A stretch of 64,000 nt of DNA from the NCBI RefSeq assembly GCF_001302265.1, contig NZ_LHQM01000010.1, positions 176,593 through 240,592 on the forward strand. Direction: 5' to 3'. Each line of letters starts with the position of its first letter. Positions within the stretch are counted from its first letter, which is position 1. Positions 18,833-30,342 of the stretch are shown here, piece by piece. The translations under genes were made by a program, and so were the position numbers. The notes below the pieces were generated by a model. The model ran no database searches. It saw only the letters and a list, made by a program, of their open reading frames with translations, and had not been told where the DNA came from. The stretch comes from Streptococcus phocae. GTDB lineage: Bacteria > Bacillota > Bacilli > Lactobacillales > Streptococcaceae.

Positions 18833-19765
18833 ATGGAAATACAATTTTTAGGAACTGGAGCTGGTCAGCCAGCCAAGCAACGAAACGTATCGAGTTTAGT
18901 CTTAAAATTACTAGACGAAATCAATGAAGTTTGGATGTTTGACTGTGGCGAAGGAACCCAAAGGCAAATATTAGAAACAACCATTAAACCACGTAAAATT
19001 AGAAAAATTTTTATTACCCATTTGCACGGTGATCATATTTTTGGTCTACCTGGATTTTTAGCCAGCCGATCCTTTCAAGCTAGTGAAGAACAAACGGATC
19101 TTGACATTTATGGACCTATTGGCATCAAAGAATATGTCACTAACAGTTTAAAAGTATCTGGCTCAAGACTGCCTTATCAGATTCATTTTCATGAGTTTGA
19201 CGAAAACAGCATGGGCAAAATTATGGAAACCGATAAATTTACGGTCTATGCAGGTCGGGTTGCTCACACGATTTTTTGCATGGGCTACCGTGTTGTGCAA
19301 AAGGATTTAGAAGGAACCCTTGATGCAGAAGCCCTTCGTGAGGCTGGTGTCCCTTTTGGTCCGCTTTTTGGGAAAATCAAAAATGGTCAAGACATTGTGC
19401 TTGACGATGGGCGTCAGATTAGGGCAACCGATTTTATCTCTGCTCCTAAAAAAGGGAAAATTATTACTATTATTGGAGACACTCGAAAAACTCCAGCTAG
19501 CGTCGCATTGGCAGAAAATGCCGACGTCTTAGTACATGAGTCAACCTATGGCAAGGGTGATGAAAGAATAGCTCGCAAACACGGGCATTCTACCAATATG
19601 CAAGCTGCTCAGGTTGCTCTTGAAGCAGGGGTAAAACAACTATTACTCAACCATGTTTCGGCTCGCTTTTTAGGACGTGACTGCCGTCAAATGGAAAAAG
19701 ATGCCGCAACGATTTTTGAAAATGTAAAAATGGTTCGCGATTTAGAGGAAGTGATCATACCATGA
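18833..19765 (+). CDS. rnz: RNase Z, tRNA 3' processing endonuclease
   Basis: A 310-residue metallo-beta-lactamase-fold nuclease that trims tRNA 3' trailers, of the short bacterial form. The zinc motif is [13 protein letters not shown] (residues about 62-74), with further metal ligands in [19 protein letters not shown] and LNHVSARF. It overlaps the SDR gene by 4 nt (ATGA). The ribosome-binding site is weak (AGAAAGAA). Confidence 0.95.
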   Translation: MEIQFLGTGAGQPAKQRNVSSLVLKLLDEINEVWMFDCGEGTQRQILETTIKPRKIRKIFITHLHGDHIFGLPGFLASRSFQASEEQTDLDIYGPIGIKEYVTNSLKVSGSRLPYQIHFHEFDENSMGKIMETDKFTVYAGRVAHTIFCMGYRVVQKDLEGTLDAEALREAGVPFGPLFGKIKNGQDIVLDDGRQIRATDFISAPKKGKIITIIGDTRKTPASVALAENADVLVHESTYGKGDERIARKHGHSTNMQAAQVALEAGVKQLLLNHVSARFLGRDCRQMEKDAATIFENVKMVRDLEEVIIP

Positions 19766-20526
19766 CGCAAAGAATTATTGTTATCACGGGAGCCTCTGGA
19801 GGGCTTGCCCAAGCTATGATTGATAGGTTTTCGAGCAACGATTTGCTTATCTTGCTAGGACGTGACAAAGCAAAGTTAGAAGAATGCTACAAACACATTG
19901 ACAACAAGGTGTGTTTTGAGTTAGATATTAAAGACCCTAAAGCCATTCAAGAAATGGTCTTACAACTCTTTGCTCGTTATGGCAAAGTTGATGTCCTCAT
20001 TAATAATGCTGGCTTTGGTGCCTTTAAACCATTCGAAGAATTTTCAGCAGATGAAATCCAAGAAATGTTTTCGGTAAATAGTCTAGCAAGTATTCACTTT
20101 GCTCGTCTGATAGGCGCAAAAATGGCAGAGCAACAATCAGGACACATCATCAATATTGTGTCAATGGCAGGCTTGATTGCTTCTAGCAAATCAAGCATTT
20201 ACTCAGCGACAAAGTTTGCAGTCATTGGCTTTTCAAATGCTCTGCGCTTAGAGTTGGCTGACAAAAATGTCTACGTCACCACAGTTAATCCAGGCCCAAT
20301 CAACACTGCCTTTTTTGACGTGGCTGATCCTTCGGGAGATTATTTGGCTAGTGTGGCCAAGTTTACCTTACAGCCATCACAGGTAGCACATGCCGTCTTG
20401 GCTATCATCGGGAAAAACAAGCGCGAGCTTAACATGCCTATCAGTTTAGCAATAGCTCATAAATGTTATGCTTTATTCCCTAAATTATCTGATTATCTTG
20501 CAAGAAAGGTATTTAATTATAAATGA
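19762..20526 (+). CDS. Short-chain dehydrogenase/reductase
   Basis: A 254-residue classical SDR. The Rossmann glycine motif is [11 protein letters not shown] (residues about 9-19), the structural motif [11 protein letters not shown] and the active site [21 protein letters not shown], giving Ser, Tyr and Lys. It presumably acts with NAD(P)H on a small carbonyl or alcohol substrate that cannot be named from sequence. It overlaps rnz and recJ by 4 nt on each side, so it is embedded in this operon. Confidence 0.88.
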   Translation: MTQRIIVITGASGGLAQAMIDRFSSNDLLILLGRDKAKLEECYKHIDNKVCFELDIKDPKAIQEMVLQLFARYGKVDVLINNAGFGAFKPFEEFSADEIQEMFSVNSLASIHFARLIGAKMAEQQSGHIINIVSMAGLIASSKSSIYSATKFAVIGFSNALRLELADKNVYVTTVNPGPINTAFFDVADPSGDYLASVAKFTLQPSQVAHAVLAIIGKNKRELNMPISLAIAHKCYALFPKLSDYLARKVFNYK

Positions 20527-22733
20527 TTAAAAGCAAATACCAATGGCAAATAAACGAAGAGAAGCCAGATGATGGCTTCTTTAAGCTAGCCAAAGAAAAA
20601 GGGCTAACTGAGACAGCAGCAAAAATTATCCATGCGCGAGGAATTGTTACCCCAAAAGCTTTGGCTGACTTTTTGAGTGCAGATTTATCTCTTTTGCATG
20701 ACCCTTATTTGCTAAACGACATGGCAAAAGCCGTTGCGAGAATTCGTCAGGCCATTGAAAACATGGAAACCATCCTTGTTTATGGAGATTACGATGCTGA
20801 CGGCATGACCTCAGCTGCCATCGTCAAAGAAACCCTTGACATGATGGGAGCAGAAGTGAAGGTTTATCTGCCGAATCGCTTCACCGATGGCTATGGGCCT
20901 AATCAAAGTGTTTACAAATATTTTATCGAACAAGAACAGGTATCGCTTATTGTGACTGTGGACAACGGTGTTGCAGGGCATGAAGCCATCTCCTATGCGC
21001 AAGATCAAGGGGTTGACGTTATTGTGACAGACCATCATAGCTTGCCTACAGAACTACCCGATGCTTTTGCAATAGTGCACCCAGAACACCCAGCAACAAA
21101 CTATCCTTTTCCTTATTTAGCTGGCTGTGGTGTTGCCTTTAAGCTAGCTTCAGCGCTTTTGGAAAATGTTCCTGTAGAATTTTTAGACTTGGTTGCTATT
21201 GGCACCATTGCTGACATGGTGAGTTTACAAGGTGAAAACCGTGTGTTGGTCAAAAATGGTCTAAAAATGTTGCAACACACAGAGCGTGCCGGTCTTCAGG
21301 AGCTTATGGCTGTTTCTGGTGTTGACTTAGAGCATTTTGACGAAGATGCAGTAGGGTTTAAAATTGCTCCGCAGTTAAATGCTTTGGGCAGGCTAGATGA
21401 TCCAAATCCTGCCATAGACTTATTGACTGGGTTTGATGAGGAAGAGCTGCATGAACTGGCCCTCATGATTAAGGGTAAAAACGAAGAACGAAAAGACTTG
21501 GTCCAAGATATCTTTAAGCAGGCCATCCAAATGGTTGATCTTGAAAAACCTGTCCAGGTTTTAGCCAAATCAGGATGGCACCCAGGGGTGCTTGGGATTG
21601 TTGCCGGCCGCATTATGGAAGAAATCGGGCAACCTGTCATTGTGCTCAACAGTGAAGATGGCATCGCCAAAGGATCTGCTAGAAGTATTGAGGCAGTGAA
21701 TATCGTGGATGCTTTAAGGGCTAACAAGGAGCTTTTGACGGCTTTTGGTGGACACTCGGGTGCAGCAGGTATGACCCTTCCTGCTGAAAATCTTGATGCC
21801 TTATCTGAACGTTTGTGCCAGTTTGTGATTGACCGTGGGCTTGATGATCAGCAAAAAAACACTCTGGTTCTTGATGGAGAATTATCCTTGGAAAACCTGA
21901 GTCTAGATACCCTTAAAAACCTTAGCCAGTTGGCTCCGTTTGGAATGTGTCATAAAAAGCCAATTTTTCATGTGAAAGGCGCTACCATTAGTCAAACCAG
22001 AACCATGGGACAAGACCAAAGTCACCTAAAGTGTAAGCTTAAAAAAGCGACGGTTGAGGTTGATTTATTGGCCTTTGGACAGGGGCATCTAGCACAAGAA
22101 TACCAACAGCTAAAAGACTTGGAGCTAGCGGTTCATCTGTCTATTAACAATTGGAATGGCAATACAACGCTTCAGCTGATGTTGGTAGATGCCAAGGTGA
22201 ACGGGGTGCAATTATTTGATTTGCGAGCACGCAACGCCAAACTCCCAAAAAAGGTACCAACTATCACACAGGATCCAGACTCACCTGTGATTTTAATCGA
22301 TGATATCCCAGAGGATTTTAAAACCTGGAAGGCTTTATTTGCCAATAAGTCATTTGAAGCGATTTACTTTAAAAATCATCTCAAAAATCCTTACTATCTG
22401 ACTGGTTTTGGCAGTCGTGACCAGTTTGCAAAGCTTTATAAAACCATTTATCAATTTCCAGAGTTTGACTTGCGCCATAAGTTGACGGAGCTGAGCCAAT
22501 ATTTAAAAATTGATCGCTTGTTACTTGTAAAAATGATTCAAATTTTTGAGGAGTTGGGGTTTGTCACCATCACAGATGGCATCATGACAGTGGTTTCGGA
22601 TGCTAAAAAACGTGATATTGCTGAGAGTGTGATTTACCAAGAGTTAAAAGAATTGGTTGCCTTTCAAGAAATCATGGCACTAGCAACGCCAAAAGACATG
22701 TATGATTATTTGGTGAACAGTGATAATCCATAG
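20523..22733 (+). CDS. recJ: RecJ, single-strand-specific 5'-3' exonuclease
   Basis: A 736-residue DHH-family exonuclease for recombination and mismatch repair. The motifs are VYGDYDADGMTSAAI (about residues 87-101), VTVDNGVAGHE, VTDHHSLPTE (DHH) and FGGHSGAAGMTLP (DHHA1 domain). An OB-fold and a C-terminal Firmicute extension follow. It overlaps the SDR gene by 4 nt and no terminator is obvious before the apt promoter. Confidence 0.95.
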   Translation: MIKSKYQWQINEEKPDDGFFKLAKEKGLTETAAKIIHARGIVTPKALADFLSADLSLLHDPYLLNDMAKAVARIRQAIENMETILVYGDYDADGMTSAAIVKETLDMMGAEVKVYLPNRFTDGYGPNQSVYKYFIEQEQVSLIVTVDNGVAGHEAISYAQDQGVDVIVTDHHSLPTELPDAFAIVHPEHPATNYPFPYLAGCGVAFKLASALLENVPVEFLDLVAIGTIADMVSLQGENRVLVKNGLKMLQHTERAGLQELMAVSGVDLEHFDEDAVGFKIAPQLNALGRLDDPNPAIDLLTGFDEEELHELALMIKGKNEERKDLVQDIFKQAIQMVDLEKPVQVLAKSGWHPGVLGIVAGRIMEEIGQPVIVLNSEDGIAKGSARSIEAVNIVDALRANKELLTAFGGHSGAAGMTLPAENLDALSERLCQFVIDRGLDDQQKNTLVLDGELSLENLSLDTLKNLSQLAPFGMCHKKPIFHVKGATISQTRTMGQDQSHLKCKLKKATVEVDLLAFGQGHLAQEYQQLKDLELAVHLSINNWNGNTTLQLMLVDAKVNGVQLFDLRARNAKLPKKVPTITQDPDSPVILIDDIPEDFKTWKALFANKSFEAIYFKNHLKNPYYLTGFGSRDQFAKLYKTIYQFPEFDLRHKLTELSQYLKIDRLLLVKMIQIFEELGFVTITDGIMTVVSDAKKRDIAESVIYQELKELVAFQEIMALATPKDMYDYLVNSDNP

Positions 22734-22793
22734 GTTTTTGCTGACACCTACAATAGCATGAGAAGAAGGTTTTTATCAGGAGATAGGTCACGT

Positions 22794-22821
22794 TTTACGA
22801 AAGACCCATTTCATGATATAA
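22794..22821 (+). promoter_or_regulatory. apt promoter
   Basis: TTTACG near 22794 and TATAAT near 22816, about 17 nt apart, roughly 47 nt before the apt start. A small TAGCC/GGCTA hairpin lies in the leader. Confidence 0.6.
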
Positions 22822-22868
22822 TGAAGAGTATTTTATTTTTAGCCTAAGGCTACTAGAAAGAATGTATT

Positions 22869-23387
22869 ATGGACTTAACAAATTATATTGCATCAATTGA
22901 AAACTACCCTAAAGAGGGGATTACTTTCCGCGACATCTCGCCTTTAATGGCTGATGGCAAAGCTTACAGCTACGCTATTCGTGAGATTGCACAGTATGCC
23001 TGTGACAGAGATATTGACATGATTGTCGGACCAGAAGCACGTGGCTTTATTATTGGTTGTCCTGTGGCAGTCGAGTTAGGAGTTGGTTTTGCTCCTGTGC
23101 GTAAGCCAGGAAAATTGCCAAGAGAAGTCATTTCAGCCGACTACGAAAAAGAATATGGATTAGACACGTTAACAATGCACTCTGATGCTGTTAAACCAGG
23201 TCAGCGTGTTCTTATTGTTGATGATTTACTAGCAACAGGTGGCACTGTCAAAGCTACAATCGAAATGATTGAAAAGCTTGGTGGTGTTGTTGCAGGCTGT
23301 GCCTTTTTGATTGAGTTGGATGGCTTGAATGGTCGTGAGGCTATTGGTGATTACGATTACAAAGTGTTAATGCAATTTCCAGGTTAA
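22869..23387 (+). CDS. apt: Adenine phosphoribosyltransferase
   Basis: A 172-residue type I phosphoribosyltransferase that converts adenine and PRPP to AMP in purine salvage. The PRPP loop is [14 protein letters not shown] (residues about 116-129) and the adenine-type flexible loop is [20 protein letters not shown]. Length is typical. It has its own promoter and sits between recJ and dnaD, a common Firmicute neighbourhood. Confidence 0.96.
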   Translation: MDLTNYIASIENYPKEGITFRDISPLMADGKAYSYAIREIAQYACDRDIDMIVGPEARGFIIGCPVAVELGVGFAPVRKPGKLPREVISADYEKEYGLDTLTMHSDAVKPGQRVLIVDDLLATGGTVKATIEMIEKLGGVVAGCAFLIELDGLNGREAIGDYDYKVLMQFPG

Positions 23388-23449
23388 TGCTTTGTTGCAA
23401 CTACTTGCTGATAAAACAGTTGGCCTGCATTTAGTTTGATAGAGGGATT

Positions 23450-24130
23450 ATGAGTTTTTTAGAACATTATAAGTCGGGTAACTTGGTCATTCCAAGTGCC
23501 TTACTTTTTCATTATAAGGATATTTTCAATAGCTCAGCTGATTTTTTGGTTTGGCAATTTTTCTATCTCCAAAACACAACGAACTTAGAAGATTTGGCTC
23601 CAAGCCAGATTGCTAATGCCATAGGCAAAACGGTAGGTGACATTAACAAGGCAATTTCTTCTTTGACCAGCCAGGGATTGTTAGACATGAAAACGATTGA
23701 GTTAGCTGGCGAGATCGAAATCATTTTTGATGCTAGCCCCGTCTTATCCAAGTTAGACCAGCTCATTGCTGACAATAACCAGATAGCAGACAACTCGAAA
23801 AAAAATCCTAACCAATTCAAACAGTTGGTCGAGGAATTTGAGCGAGAATTAGGGCGCTTTTTGAGTCCCTTCGAGTTAGAAGATCTGGAAAAAACCTTGC
23901 GTGAGGATAAAATAGATGTTGACTTAGTTAGAGAAGCGCTCAGAGAGGCTGTTTTCAATGGCAAGACAAATTGGAAATATATTCAAGCTATTTTGAGGAA
24001 TTGGCGTCAAGAAGGCATCACGAATGTGAGACAAGTCGAGGAGCGAAAACGCGCGAGACAAGATGCCAATCTAGCAAACGTAGCAGTATCAGATGACTTT
24101 TTGACCTCAATGGATCTTTGGAGTGACTAA
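23450..24130 (+). CDS. dnaD: DnaD, primosomal replication protein
   Basis: A 226-residue DnaD-type protein with an N-terminal winged-helix oligomerisation domain (residues 1-95) and the C-terminal DNA-binding DnaB_2 domain, carrying a WKYIQAILRNWRQEGI signature. It acts in primosome loading in Firmicutes. The stop overlaps the nth start (TAATG), the conserved dnaD-nth pairing. Confidence 0.92.
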   Translation: MSFLEHYKSGNLVIPSALLFHYKDIFNSSADFLVWQFFYLQNTTNLEDLAPSQIANAIGKTVGDINKAISSLTSQGLLDMKTIELAGEIEIIFDASPVLSKLDQLIADNNQIADNSKKNPNQFKQLVEEFERELGRFLSPFELEDLEKTLREDKIDVDLVREALREAVFNGKTNWKYIQAILRNWRQEGITNVRQVEERKRARQDANLANVAVSDDFLTSMDLWSD

Positions 24131-24786
24131 TGAGAATTGGACGAGAGCGCTTAAAAAAAGTTTTAGCCATAATAGCAGACATGTTTCCAGATGCCAAGGG
24201 CGAACTGGATTGGGGAACCCCTTTTCAGCTCTTGATTGCGGTTATTTTATCTGCTCAAACAACAGATAAAGCTGTCAATAAGGTTACGCCTGGTCTTTGG
24301 CAAAAGTACCCCGGAATCATTGATCTGGCAGAGGCAGATATCAGCGATGTCGAAAATTGCCTACGCACGATAGGCTTATACAAGAATAAGTCAAAAAACA
24401 TTGTCAAAACAGCCCAGGTGTTGTTAGCAGAGTTTCAAGGCCAGGTCCCCAAAACCCACAAGGAGTTGCAGACCTTGCCTGGTGTTGGTCGAAAAACAGC
24501 TAATGTGGTCCTGGCAGAAGTGTATGGCATTCCTGCGATCGCAGTAGACACGCATGTGTCGCGCGTGGCAAAGCGTCTCAATATTTCAGCTCAAGACGCT
24601 GATGTGGCTGATATTGAGCAAGATTTGATGGCTAAAATTCCTAAAAAAGATTGGAGCATTACCCATCATCGCTTGATTTTCTTTGGACGCTATCACTGTT
24701 TGGCTAAAAATCCCAAGTGTCCTAATTGTCCTGTACAAGCTTACTGCAAGTATTACAAAGACACCTATGGTAGACAGAAAGCCTAA
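24130..24786 (+). CDS. nth: Endonuclease III, DNA glycosylase/AP lyase
   Basis: A 218-residue HhH-GPD base-excision repair enzyme for oxidised pyrimidines. The helix-hairpin-helix is LPGVGRKTANVVLAEVYG (about residues 116-133), with catalytic Lys in GRKTAN and catalytic Asp in AVDTHVSRV. The [4Fe-4S] cluster motif C-X6-C-X2-C-X5-C is intact near the C-terminus. Translation is coupled to dnaD. Confidence 0.96.
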   Translation: MRIGRERLKKVLAIIADMFPDAKGELDWGTPFQLLIAVILSAQTTDKAVNKVTPGLWQKYPGIIDLAEADISDVENCLRTIGLYKNKSKNIVKTAQVLLAEFQGQVPKTHKELQTLPGVGRKTANVVLAEVYGIPAIAVDTHVSRVAKRLNISAQDADVADIEQDLMAKIPKKDWSITHHRLIFFGRYHCLAKNPKCPNCPVQAYCKYYKDTYGRQKA

Positions 24787-24802
24787 CGGGCTTTCTTTTT
24801 TT
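24777..24802 (+). terminator. dnaD-nth terminator
   Basis: GAAAGCC/GGCTTTC stem with a 5-nt loop and a run of T; it overlaps the nth stop codon. Confidence 0.9.
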
Positions 24803-24855
24803 ACCACAATCATTTTGGTATACTATTATCATGACAAGTTTAGAAAGGTAAACAC

Positions 24856-25542
24856 ATGGAAAGTTATTTATCACATCGGTTGCGTGATGTTGCCGCTTAC
24901 GTTCCTAAAGGGGCGAAGCTTCTTGATGTCGGAAGCGACCACGCTTACCTTCCTATATTTTTAATGGAACAGCACAAGATTATTGGTGCCATTGCTGGTG
25001 AAGTCGTTACAGGCCCTTACAAATCTGCTGTGAAAAACGTTTCTCTATCAGGGTTTTCAGATGCTATCGAGGTTCGTCTAGCTGATGGACTAGCTGCTTT
25101 TAGCCCTTCAGATAAGGTCACCGCCATTAGCATTTGCGGCATGGGGGGACGTCTCATCGCCGAGATTTTACAAGCAGGCAAGGAACAGCTATCAGGCGTT
25201 GAGCGCCTTATTTTACAACCGAATAATCGCGAAGATGATTTGCGCAAGTGGCTTTCAGCTAATGGTTTTAGGATTGTAGCTGAAAAAATCATGACTGAAA
25301 ACGACAAATATTATGAGATTATCGTTGCAGAACCTGGAAACCAGGAGCTATCTGCGATGGAACTGCGCTTTGGCCCTTATTTATTTCAGGAAAAATCGGC
25401 TATCTACAAAGCAAAGTGGCAACGAGAAATGGACAAATTAACCTATGCTTTGTCCTGCATTCCCAAGGATAACCTGCAGGACCGCTCTGTCTTATTAGAA
25501 AAACTAAATCAAATCAAGGAGGCCATTACTCATGAAAGCTAG
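24856..25542 (+). CDS. trmK: TrmK, tRNA (adenine22-N1)-methyltransferase
   Basis: A 228-residue class I SAM-dependent methyltransferase. The SAM motif is [17 protein letters not shown] (about residues 21-37), followed by [12 protein letters not shown] and [16 protein letters not shown], characteristic of TrmK. A C-terminal helical tail completes the family's form. It overlaps the NIF3 family gene by 11 nt, the usual Firmicute pairing (YqfN-YqfO in B. subtilis). Confidence 0.92.
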   Translation: MESYLSHRLRDVAAYVPKGAKLLDVGSDHAYLPIFLMEQHKIIGAIAGEVVTGPYKSAVKNVSLSGFSDAIEVRLADGLAAFSPSDKVTAISICGMGGRLIAEILQAGKEQLSGVERLILQPNNREDDLRKWLSANGFRIVAEKIMTENDKYYEIIVAEPGNQELSAMELRFGPYLFQEKSAIYKAKWQREMDKLTYALSCIPKDNLQDRSVLLEKLNQIKEAITHES

Positions 25543-26320
25543 AACGTTCATTGACAGATACGAACAGTATTGCCCGCAAGAACTCTCTGAAGAAGGAGAT
25601 GTTCGAGGTCTTCAAATTGGTTCTTTGGACAAGGACATTAAAACTGTTATGGTCACGCTAGATGTCAGAGAAGGGACTGTTGCAGAGGCCATTCAATCAG
25701 GGGTTGATTTGATTATTACCAAGCACGCTCCCATTTACCGAGGGATTCGAGATTTGGTTGCGTCGCCCCAACGAGACATACTCTTAGACTTGGTTAAGCA
25801 TGACATTGCCGTTTATGTTAGTCACACCAATATTGATATTGTTCCAGATGGTCTCAATGATTGGTTTTGTGACCTGCTAGGCATTACCGACACTTGTTTT
25901 TTAGCGGAAACACAACCAGGTTATGGCCTTGGACGTATCGGAAAAATAGCAGAGCAATCTCTCAGTGAATTTGCCTCAAAGGTCAAAGAAACTTTTGATT
26001 TAGATGCTGTTCGAGTGATTCGCTACAATCAAGAAGATCCTTTGATTTCAACGGTAGCCATTTGTGGCGGTAGCGGTGAGAAATTTTACAAAGAAGCGCT
26101 CAAACAAGGAGCTGATGTCTATATTACAGGTGATGTTAACTTCCACACCGCTCAAGAAATGTTGACAGAAGGTCTTTTTGGAATTGATCCAGGTCATTAT
26201 ATTGAGTCGTTATTTATCAGCAGTCTAGTCGATAAATTCCAAGAATGGAAAGAAGCAGAACAATGGGACATCAAGGTCATAGCTAGTCAGTCATCTACCA
26301 ATCCATTTAGTCATTTGTGA
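25532..26320 (+). CDS. NIF3/YqfO-family metal-binding protein
   Basis: A 262-residue Nif3-like protein, the short form without the middle insert found in B. subtilis YqfO. Metal-site residues are visible in [22 protein letters not shown] and the C-terminal DPGHYIESL. Databases often call the family GTP cyclohydrolase 1 type 2 homologue, but the cellular role remains unsettled. It overlaps trmK. Confidence 0.88.
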   Translation: MKARTFIDRYEQYCPQELSEEGDVRGLQIGSLDKDIKTVMVTLDVREGTVAEAIQSGVDLIITKHAPIYRGIRDLVASPQRDILLDLVKHDIAVYVSHTNIDIVPDGLNDWFCDLLGITDTCFLAETQPGYGLGRIGKIAEQSLSEFASKVKETFDLDAVRVIRYNQEDPLISTVAICGGSGEKFYKEALKQGADVYITGDVNFHTAQEMLTEGLFGIDPGHYIESLFISSLVDKFQEWKEAEQWDIKVIASQSSTNPFSHL

Positions 26321-26369
26321 TGAGACATATGGTTGACCAATAACCTTTAGCAGTTAGAATAGGAAAAAC

Positions 26370-27479
26370 ATGGCAAAAATAGCAATTATTGGAGCAGGAA
26401 TCGTTGGTGCAAGCGCGGCTTATTATTTAAAACAATATGGGCAAGAGGATGTCACTATTTTTGATGACGGTCATGGTCAGGCTACCAAGGCTGCTGCAGG
26501 TATTATCTGCCCTTGGTTTTCTAAGCGCAGAAACAAAGCCTGGTATAAGATGGCTAGGCTAGGCGCTGATAATTATCAAGAACTCGTCACAGAGCTCAAA
26601 GCCTTTGGTATTGATACGAGTTTTTATAAGCAAACTGGAGTTGTTCTTCTCAAGAAAAACGAAAGCAGGCTAGGTGATCTTTATGATTTAGCCCAAAAGC
26701 GCCAAGCAGAATCTCCGTTGATGGGGCAATTGAACATCAAAACACGTCAAGCTCTTTTAAATGATTTTCCAGGTCTGAAAGGGTTTGACCAAGCCTTGGT
26801 GGCGACAGGGGCGGCACGTGTGGATGGTGGCAAGCTGTGCCAAACATTATTGGCAGCTAGCGGCTATCCCTTGGTGCGTAAAAAAGTAGTAGTAGAGCCT
26901 GTTCCATTCGGCTATACCATTGATGGCAATCATTTTGACCAGGTAATTCTAGCTTCTGGAGCTTGGTTGCCGAGTTTATTGGAGCCTTTAGGCTACGAGG
27001 TTGATGTGAGACCGCAAAAAGGTCAGCTGGTTGATTATGTTTTTGAGCAGTTGAATACCGATGCGTATCCTGTTCTCATGCCTGAGGGAGAAATTGATAT
27101 CATTCCTTTTGACGGCGGAACCATATCTGTTGGTGCCAGTCATGAAAATGATAAAGGGTACGACCTGACACCAGATCTTACGGTTTTGAACCAATTGGAG
27201 AACCGAGCATCAGCCTATTTTCCGATGATTAAAACAGCAACTCATAAAACTTATCGGGTAGGAATTAGAGCTTATTCGAGTGATTTTTCACCATTTTATG
27301 GTGAGGTCACAGGGCTTTCAGGTCTTTTTGCTGCTAGTGGACTTGGATCATCTGGCTTGACGGTTGGACCTTTGATTGGTAGAGAGCTGGTTTGTCTACT
27401 GCTTCAGCAAACAACCCTATTAGATGCTCAGCTGTATCCTATAGCAGAACATGTCATAAAGGTTACTGGTAAGAAGTGA
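26370..27479 (+). CDS. FAD-dependent oxidoreductase, DAO/DadA-like
   Basis: A 369-residue D-amino-acid-oxidase-fold flavoprotein. The dinucleotide-binding motif is IIGAGIVGASAAYYLKQYG (residues 5-23). A second FAD-contact region, GVGASHENDKGYD-like, lies in the second half, and the C-terminal segment reads FAASGLGSSGLTVGP. The substrate is likely a secondary amine or D-amino acid but cannot be named. It follows the NIF3 gene by 49 nt. Confidence 0.85.
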   Translation: MAKIAIIGAGIVGASAAYYLKQYGQEDVTIFDDGHGQATKAAAGIICPWFSKRRNKAWYKMARLGADNYQELVTELKAFGIDTSFYKQTGVVLLKKNESRLGDLYDLAQKRQAESPLMGQLNIKTRQALLNDFPGLKGFDQALVATGAARVDGGKLCQTLLAASGYPLVRKKVVVEPVPFGYTIDGNHFDQVILASGAWLPSLLEPLGYEVDVRPQKGQLVDYVFEQLNTDAYPVLMPEGEIDIIPFDGGTISVGASHENDKGYDLTPDLTVLNQLENRASAYFPMIKTATHKTYRVGIRAYSSDFSPFYGEVTGLSGLFAASGLGSSGLTVGPLIGRELVCLLLQQTTLLDAQLYPIAEHVIKVTGKK

Positions 27480-27536
27480 CACTAGTTTTAAAAAATGGTA
27501 AAATAATGGAGCAGATATTAGAACAGGAGACCTATT

Positions 27537-28406
27537 ATGAAAGGTATTATTTTAGCAGGAGGATCTGGAACACGTTTGTATCCCTTGACTCGTGCAGCAT
27601 CAAAACAATTGATGCCAATTTATGATAAACCAATGATATACTACCCACTGTCTACATTGATGTTGGCAGGTATCAAAGAAATCTTAATCATTTCTACCCC
27701 GCATGATCTTCCACGCTTTAGGGAGTTGTTGGGAGATGGTTCAGAGTTTGGCATTGAGTTGTCTTACAAGGAACAACCAAGTCCAGATGGGCTAGCCCAA
27801 GCTTTCATTATCGGTGAAGAGTTTATCGGAGACGATTCTGTTGCCCTTATTTTAGGAGACAACATTTATCATGGTAATGGACTAACCAAAATGCTTCAAA
27901 AAGCAGCAGCAAAAGAAAAAGGTGCAACTGTTTTTGGGTATCAAGTAAAAGATCCAGAACGTTTTGGTGTGGTTGAATTTGACGATCAAATGAATGCTAT
28001 CTCTATCGAGGAAAAACCAGAAGTTCCCAAATCCCATTTTGCGGTCACAGGGCTTTATTTCTATGACAACGATGTGGTTGATATTGCGAAAAACATCAAA
28101 CCAAGCTCGCGTGGAGAACTTGAAATCACAGATGTTAACAAAGCTTACCTAGAGCGTGGAGATTTGTCTGTGGAGCTCATGGGACGAGGCTTTGCTTGGC
28201 TGGACACAGGAACTCACGAAAGCTTGTTAGAAGCAGCTCAATACATCGAAACGGTTCAACGTTTGCAAAATGCTCAAGTGGCTAATTTAGAAGAAATTGC
28301 TTACCGTATGGGTTACATCAGTAAAGATGATGTTTTCCATTTAGCACAGTCCTTGAAGAAAAACGAGTACGGACAGTACTTGCTTAGATTAATTGGAGAA
28401 GACTAA
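27537..28406 (+). CDS. rmlA: RmlA, glucose-1-phosphate thymidylyltransferase
   Basis: A 289-residue nucleotidyltransferase catalysing the first step of dTDP-L-rhamnose synthesis. The signature is [22 protein letters not shown] at the N-terminus, with [13 protein letters not shown] and EEKPEVPKS further on. The length matches the RmlA family. rmlC overlaps by one base and rmlB follows after 129 nt. Rhamnose feeds the group carbohydrate of pyogenic streptococci. Confidence 0.97.
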   Translation: MKGIILAGGSGTRLYPLTRAASKQLMPIYDKPMIYYPLSTLMLAGIKEILIISTPHDLPRFRELLGDGSEFGIELSYKEQPSPDGLAQAFIIGEEFIGDDSVALILGDNIYHGNGLTKMLQKAAAKEKGATVFGYQVKDPERFGVVEFDDQMNAISIEEKPEVPKSHFAVTGLYFYDNDVVDIAKNIKPSSRGELEITDVNKAYLERGDLSVELMGRGFAWLDTGTHESLLEAAQYIETVQRLQNAQVANLEEIAYRMGYISKDDVFHLAQSLKKNEYGQYLLRLIGED

Positions 28407-28999
28407 TGGCTGAAAACTTTTTTGGAAAAACATTGTCAGTGACTCGTATTGAAGCAATTCCAGGTTTGCTAGAATTTGACATTCCTGTCTACGGTGATAA
28501 TCGTGGCTGGTTTAAGGAAAACTTTCAAAAAGAAAAAATGGTTCCTTTAGGGTTTCCTGAAAGTTTTTTTGCTGAAGGCAAGCTGCAAAACAACATCTCT
28601 GTCTCCTATAAACATGCTCTCAGAGGACTACACGCAGAGCCTTGGGATAAATACATCTCTGTAGCCGATCAAGGAAAAGTGCTTGGCACGTGGGTAGACT
28701 TGAGAGAAGGAGATAGCTTTGGGCAGGTATATCAAACCATTATTGACGCATCTAAAGGTATTTTTGTCCCAAGAGGGGTTGCCAATGGTTTTCAGGTGTT
28801 ATCTGACCAGGTTTCTTATAGCTATTTGGTTAATGATTACTGGGCTGCAGACTTAAAACCAAAATACGCATTTGTTAACTACGCTGACCCAGCTCTCCCA
28901 ATCAAATGGGAAAACTTAGAAGCAGCGGAAGTTTCCGAAGCAGACAAAAATCATCCTATGCTTAAGGATGTTAAACCACTAAGCAAAGAAGACTTGTAA
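28406..28999 (+). CDS. rmlC: RmlC, dTDP-4-dehydrorhamnose 3,5-epimerase
   Basis: A 197-residue cupin-fold protein, third step of the pathway. LRGLHAEPWDKYISVADQGKVLGTWVDLR (about residues 70-98) contains the catalytic His, and FVPRGVANGFQVLSD the second conserved region. It is slightly longer than the enterobacterial enzyme, like other streptococcal forms. It starts at the rmlA stop. Confidence 0.95.
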   Translation: MAENFFGKTLSVTRIEAIPGLLEFDIPVYGDNRGWFKENFQKEKMVPLGFPESFFAEGKLQNNISVSYKHALRGLHAEPWDKYISVADQGKVLGTWVDLREGDSFGQVYQTIIDASKGIFVPRGVANGFQVLSDQVSYSYLVNDYWAADLKPKYAFVNYADPALPIKWENLEAAEVSEADKNHPMLKDVKPLSKEDL

Positions 29000-29068
29000 C
29001 AAAGCAACAAGTAGTCAATTGTGGCTACTTTCTTTGTCATTTGGCCTTTTATTACTGCTATCTTTTGA

Positions 29069-30175
<1,107 letters not shown>

Positions 30176-30182
30176 TAGCAGC

Positions 30183-30232
30183 AAAACCTATTGTGTTACT
30201 AACTAACTGTTGGTCAAACAATAGGTTTTTTT
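30183..30232 (+). terminator. rml operon terminator
   Basis: Stem 30183-30194 with 30218-30229, a long loop and a run of T. Confidence 0.85.
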
Positions 30233-30279
30233 GTAAAAAATTGAAAGGAACTAATTTGATTGTTTTTGAAAGAATATGA

Positions 30280-30326
30280 TTGACAATGAGGAATAATGTA
30301 GTATAATATTCCTGTAAACGATTGCA
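30280..30326 (+). promoter_or_regulatory. fru operon promoter with cre site
   Basis: TTGACA (30280-30285), 16-nt spacer, TATAAT (30302-30307). TGTAAACGATTGCA (30313-30326) matches the catabolite-responsive-element consensus in 13 of 14 positions and overlaps the start of transcription, so CcpA repression is expected. It may also serve as the FruR operator. Confidence 0.82.
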
Positions 30327-30342
30327 TAAAGGGGGTGGTTTT

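Noticed and set aside
21296..21727. A 143-residue minus-strand ORF inside recJ
   Set aside because: Serine-rich composition and lack of signals mark it as a shadow of recJ.
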